A model generated the notes under the pieces. That model ran no database searches. It was given only the letters and a program-made list of their open reading frames with translations, and was not told the origin of the DNA. From Comamonadaceae bacterium (GTDB lineage: Bacteria; Pseudomonadota; Gammaproteobacteria; Burkholderiales; Burkholderiaceae_C), in contig JAHEBY010000105.1 in NCBI GenBank assembly GCA_024642025.1, positions 1 to 8,248 on the forward strand: a DNA stretch of 8,248 bases. Reading direction: 5' to 3'. Shown here piece after piece: positions 5,877 through 8,248 of this stretch. Positions within the stretch are counted from its first letter, which is position 1, and each line of letters opens with the position of its first letter. The translations under genes were made by a program, and so were the position numbers.

Positions 5877-6767
5877 ACACCGCATCTCTATGTGGGCAAT
5901 CCCCGCCTCTTCAAACGGTTCACCGCTCGGCACATACCCCAGCCGGGTGTAAAAACCCTCCGCATCGCGCTGTGCATGGAGGGCAACCTGCCGGTCGCCA
6001 CGCTCGGTAGCAGTCTGCATAAGCGCCTTGATCACGTCTCGGCCCAAGCCGGAGCCGCGTAGAGCACGGGCCACGGCCACGCGGCCAATACGCGAAGTGC
6101 CTGACGCGGTTGAACCGTCAAAGTCTCCGGCCAGCAGGCGCCCGGTGCCCAGGGTCTGGCCCAGCCGGTTTTGAATGATGGCGTGAACCGCTGTAGCGTC
6201 GGCAGCGTCCTGCTCGATGTTGGCTGGAATGCCCAGCTCGTCCGTGAAGACGGTCTGGCGCAAGGATGCAGCTTGCGGGCCCAACTGCTTCCATGAGCCC
6301 ACCGTCACGCTGGTCATCGCTTCTCCTGCCTCAAACCCGGTCAGCAGGGTGCGCAAGGCCTCTGGCACCGGTTTGGAGGTTTGCGTGGCAGGATCGGCAA
6401 AAACATAGACCAGTTCCACATCGGTCAACAGCTCCTGGCCCCGGAATACGCCTGCAGCAAACACCATGGACGAATTGCCAATGCGCTGGCACCGTACACC
6501 CACGTCCAGCCGGTCATCCAGGCGCGCGGAGCCGTGGTATTCGACGGTTGCCTTCTTCACATACAAATCGCCACCCAACAGCGGGGGAATAGCTTCATAC
6601 GGCACCGCCAGCGCCCGCCAGTAGTCGGTGAACGCGGTATCCACGTACATCAGGTAATGCGGATTGAAAACGATCTTTTGCAGATCGACCTCCGCCCAGC
6701 GCACGCGCAGGGCATGCAAAAGGCGAAATTGACTGCGGGTGGAGCGTTGTACGGTTGAAGTGGTCAT
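5859..6767 (-). CDS. Fusion: hotdog acyl-CoA thioesterase + GNAT acetyltransferase
   Basis: A 302-residue two-domain protein. Residues 15-140 form a 4HBT/YbgC-FadM-type hotdog domain: VRWAEVDLQKIVFNPHYLMYVD (22-43) carries D28 at the position of the catalytic Asp, followed by the long helix and the VKKATVEYHGSARLDDRL strand. Such enzymes hydrolyse acyl-CoA thioesters. Residues 150-300 form a GNAT domain closest in style to ElaA: LRQTVFTDELGIP (169-181), the acetyl-CoA loop RGSGLG at 237-242 within IGRVAVARALRGSGLGRDVIKAL, and AEGFYTRLGYVPSGEPFEEAGIAHIEM. Both domains look intact with no frameshift, so this is a true single-gene fusion. Substrates are unknown. The ATG overlaps the esterase stop by 4 bases and has no clear ribosome site, which suggests coupled translation. 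It is the last gene of the right-hand operon. Confidence 0.88.
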   Translation of the reverse strand: MTTSTVQRSTRSQFRLLHALRVRWAEVDLQKIVFNPHYLMYVDTAFTDYWRALAVPYEAIPPLLGGDLYVKKATVEYHGSARLDDRLDVGVRCQRIGNSSMVFAAGVFRGQELLTDVELVYVFADPATQTSKPVPEALRTLLTGFEAGEAMTSVTVGSWKQLGPQAASLRQTVFTDELGIPANIEQDAADATAVHAIIQNRLGQTLGTGRLLAGDFDGSTASGTSRIGRVAVARALRGSGLGRDVIKALMQTATERGDRQVALHAQRDAEGFYTRLGYVPSGEPFEEAGIAHIEMRCTLNPR

Positions 6768-7741
6768 TGGGTGGTCGCCAGCAGTTGGGTTTGAAAGGCC
6801 TGTTTGATTGCCCGGGCCGCATCTGCATGGGCCTGCCGGGCTTCGGGTATTGCCCGGCCCATCTTGATGAACTCATGCACCACGCCTCGGTAGATCTCCA
6901 GATCCACCATTACACCGGCGTGGCGCAGTTTGTCGGCATACATCACGCCTTCGTCAACCAGCGGATCGCACTCGGCCAGACCGATCCACGCAGGCGCGAC
7001 GCCGTCTACATCAGGTGCGTTCAGCGGGGCGAATCGCCAGTCATCCCGGTCAGCGGGTGACCGCACGTATTGACTGAAAAACCAGTTGATCCCGGCCTCT
7101 TCAAGCACGAAACCGTGGGCAAAGGTTTTGTGGGAAGGCGTGTCCTGATGCGCCGCGCACCCCGGGTAAATCAGCAGTTGCAGGGCAAGCGGTAAACCCG
7201 CGTCGCGCGCAAGGATGGCACAGACGGCCGCTAACGTACCGCCCGCGCTGTCACCGCCGACAGCGAGGGTTGTGGCATCCACGCCCAGCGTAGCGCCGTG
7301 TTTCGCCAACCATTGCAATGCATCCCAGGCGTCGTTGTGGGCGGTGGGGAATTTGAATACTGGCGCCAGCCGGTAGTCCAGCGCCACTACGGCGCAGGTT
7401 GCCAGACGGGCCAGTTCACGGCACAAAATGTCGTGGGTAGCGAGGTTGCCAATGGTGAAGCCGCCTCCATGGAAATACAGCAAGACTGGCAGCCTGTCGC
7501 GCGAAGGCGCATACAAGCGCGCCGGCAACAAATGGCCGTCTCGTGCGGGAATCGTCAGATCCTCCACCCGCTCAAGCGCCGGCTTGGCGATTTCCAGCAC
7601 GCCCGAACCGGCTTCGTAAAACACGCGCGCCTGCTGAGGGGTGAGGGCGTGCATGGGTACCGCACCAGCCCGGGCCATACGGTCCAAGACGCCGCGCATG
7701 GCTGGAGTGAGTAGCGCCCGGGGATTGTGGTGGTGGCTCAT
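6764..7741 (-). CDS. Alpha/beta hydrolase, HSL-family esterase
   Basis: A 325-residue alpha/beta-hydrolase of the hormone-sensitive-lipase (bacterial family IV) group, hydrolysing short-chain carboxyl esters. The oxyanion motif HGGG is at 91-94 (LLYFHGGGFTIGN). DYRLAP follows at 122-127. The nucleophile S165 is in GGDSAGG, the acid D259 in AECDPLVDEG, and the base H289 in VVHEFI. An N-terminal cap region (about 1-60) is typical of the family. No signal peptide is present, so it is cytosolic. The ATG overlaps the stop of the upstream peptidase-like gene by 4 bases, and its own stop overlaps the fusion gene by 4 bases. A later ATG at residue 15 is possible, but the overlap favours this start. 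The natural substrate is not evident; an ester linked to the neighbouring genes' pathway is inference. Confidence 0.93.
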   Translation of the reverse strand: MSHHHNPRALLTPAMRGVLDRMARAGAVPMHALTPQQARVFYEAGSGVLEIAKPALERVEDLTIPARDGHLLPARLYAPSRDRLPVLLYFHGGGFTIGNLATHDILCRELARLATCAVVALDYRLAPVFKFPTAHNDAWDALQWLAKHGATLGVDATTLAVGGDSAGGTLAAVCAILARDAGLPLALQLLIYPGCAAHQDTPSHKTFAHGFVLEEAGINWFFSQYVRSPADRDDWRFAPLNAPDVDGVAPAWIGLAECDPLVDEGVMYADKLRHAGVMVDLEIYRGVVHEFIKMGRAIPEARQAHADAARAIKQAFQTQLLATTQ

Positions 7742-8248
7742 GCTGGCCGTGTCATCAATGAAAAAACAGGATATCGCCGCCAGCCAGGCTCTTCATACCG
7801 CTTGCCGTGGGCAAAGATGAAGCCCAGCACCGCGGTTTGATCACTGGCCAGCGCCGGGTTTTGCGCCTTCCATTGATCGAAGGCCACCTGCAATCCGGGC
7901 TCGTCGCGCAGCATCTCCATGGCCGAGTCTTCAAACACGTAATCCGAAAAGTTCTCTTTTTTCTCCAGTACGCTGTTGAAAAAGCCCCAGCGGAAAAAGC
8001 TGTCATGCCCTTGGGGCTCCAGCGTTTCCACGGCATAGCGGGCGTTGGGCTGGTCCAGCCAGATCAGCCAGTCGCCAGCATGGGCCTGAACCAATTCGGT
8101 CTGTGTGCTGAGCGTCATGTCATCGTGATACATGTGGCCTTCGTAGGGTTGGGGCCGGGTGGTAACGCTCTGGATGCGATAGGTTTGAACCTGCAGGGTC
8201 TGATCTGACTCGAGACGCTGCAACGCCACGCCGTTCCATTGCAGGCGC
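7738..8248 (-). CDS. C-terminal part of an M14-type metallopeptidase-like protein (partial)
   Basis: The last 169 residues of a larger protein whose 5' part lies beyond the right window edge; the frame is open to base 8247 (RLQWNGVALQRL at the edge). A GTG at 8229 is internal and is not taken as a start. The sequence resembles the region after the catalytic domain in large bacterial M14 carboxypeptidase-like proteins: PYEGHMYHDDMTLSTQTE, AGDWLIWLDQPNARYAVETLEPQGHDSFFRWGFFNSVLEKKENFSDYVFED, and a closing YEEPGWRRYPVFSL. The zinc ligands (HxxE...H) and the catalytic Glu are not in the window, so activity cannot be judged. It is the first visible gene of the right-hand operon, joined to the esterase by an ATGA overlap. 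The assignment is from recalled family resemblance. Confidence 0.7.
   Translation of the reverse strand, partial: RLQWNGVALQRLESDQTLQVQTYRIQSVTTRPQPYEGHMYHDDMTLSTQTELVQAHAGDWLIWLDQPNARYAVETLEPQGHDSFFRWGFFNSVLEKKENFSDYVFEDSAMEMLRDEPGLQVAFDQWKAQNPALASDQTAVLGFIFAHGKRYEEPGWRRYPVFSLMTRPA

Noticed and set aside
55..8248. Defence island, toxin-antitoxin, CRISPR, prophage or insertion sequence
   Set aside because: No transposase, integrase, cas, restriction or toxin motifs, and no spaced-repeat array, were seen on either strand; the genes are housekeeping or metabolic.

Overview
The window looks like core chromosome of a GC-rich betaproteobacterium, most likely Burkholderiales, family Comamonadaceae (Rhodoferax/Polaromonas/Acidovorax-like). 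That placement is inference from protein style, gene order and one repeat-like stretch. No phage, plasmid, IS, CRISPR, tRNA or rRNA feature was seen, and I found no clear new defence or mobile system. The points of interest are local: a two-enzyme fusion gene, a repeat-like in-frame insertion, unusual start codons, competing RNA hairpins and a tandem repeat at a convergent gene junction.

Region 1 (about 1-4818, all minus strand) is a cell-envelope and replication gene string read from right to left: mltG (peptidoglycan lytic transglycosylase), tmk (dTMP kinase), holB (DNA polymerase III delta prime), a pilZ-family gene, tatD (metal-dependent DNase) and a secreted ankyrin-repeat protein. A possible further gene starts at the left edge. 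Spacing is tight (4-base overlaps or gaps of 33-68 bases), which suggests one operon. The core mltG-tmk-holB-tatD order is shared with E. coli, with pilZ inserted as in many other proteobacteria.

Region 2 (4819-5851) is a 43-base divergent spacer followed by ygfZ on the plus strand, a folate-binding protein of iron-sulfur cluster maintenance. An AT-rich stretch in its middle looks like a decayed copy of a dispersed Comamonadaceae repeat that is now translated.

Region 3 (5859-8248, minus strand) is a second tight operon converging on ygfZ: the C-terminal part of an M14-type metallopeptidase-like protein, an HSL-family esterase, and a hotdog thioesterase fused to a GNAT acetyltransferase. Each junction is a 4-base ATGA overlap, so the three are probably translationally coupled. 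The shared pathway is unknown; the enzyme types suggest cleavage of esters, thioesters and perhaps amides.
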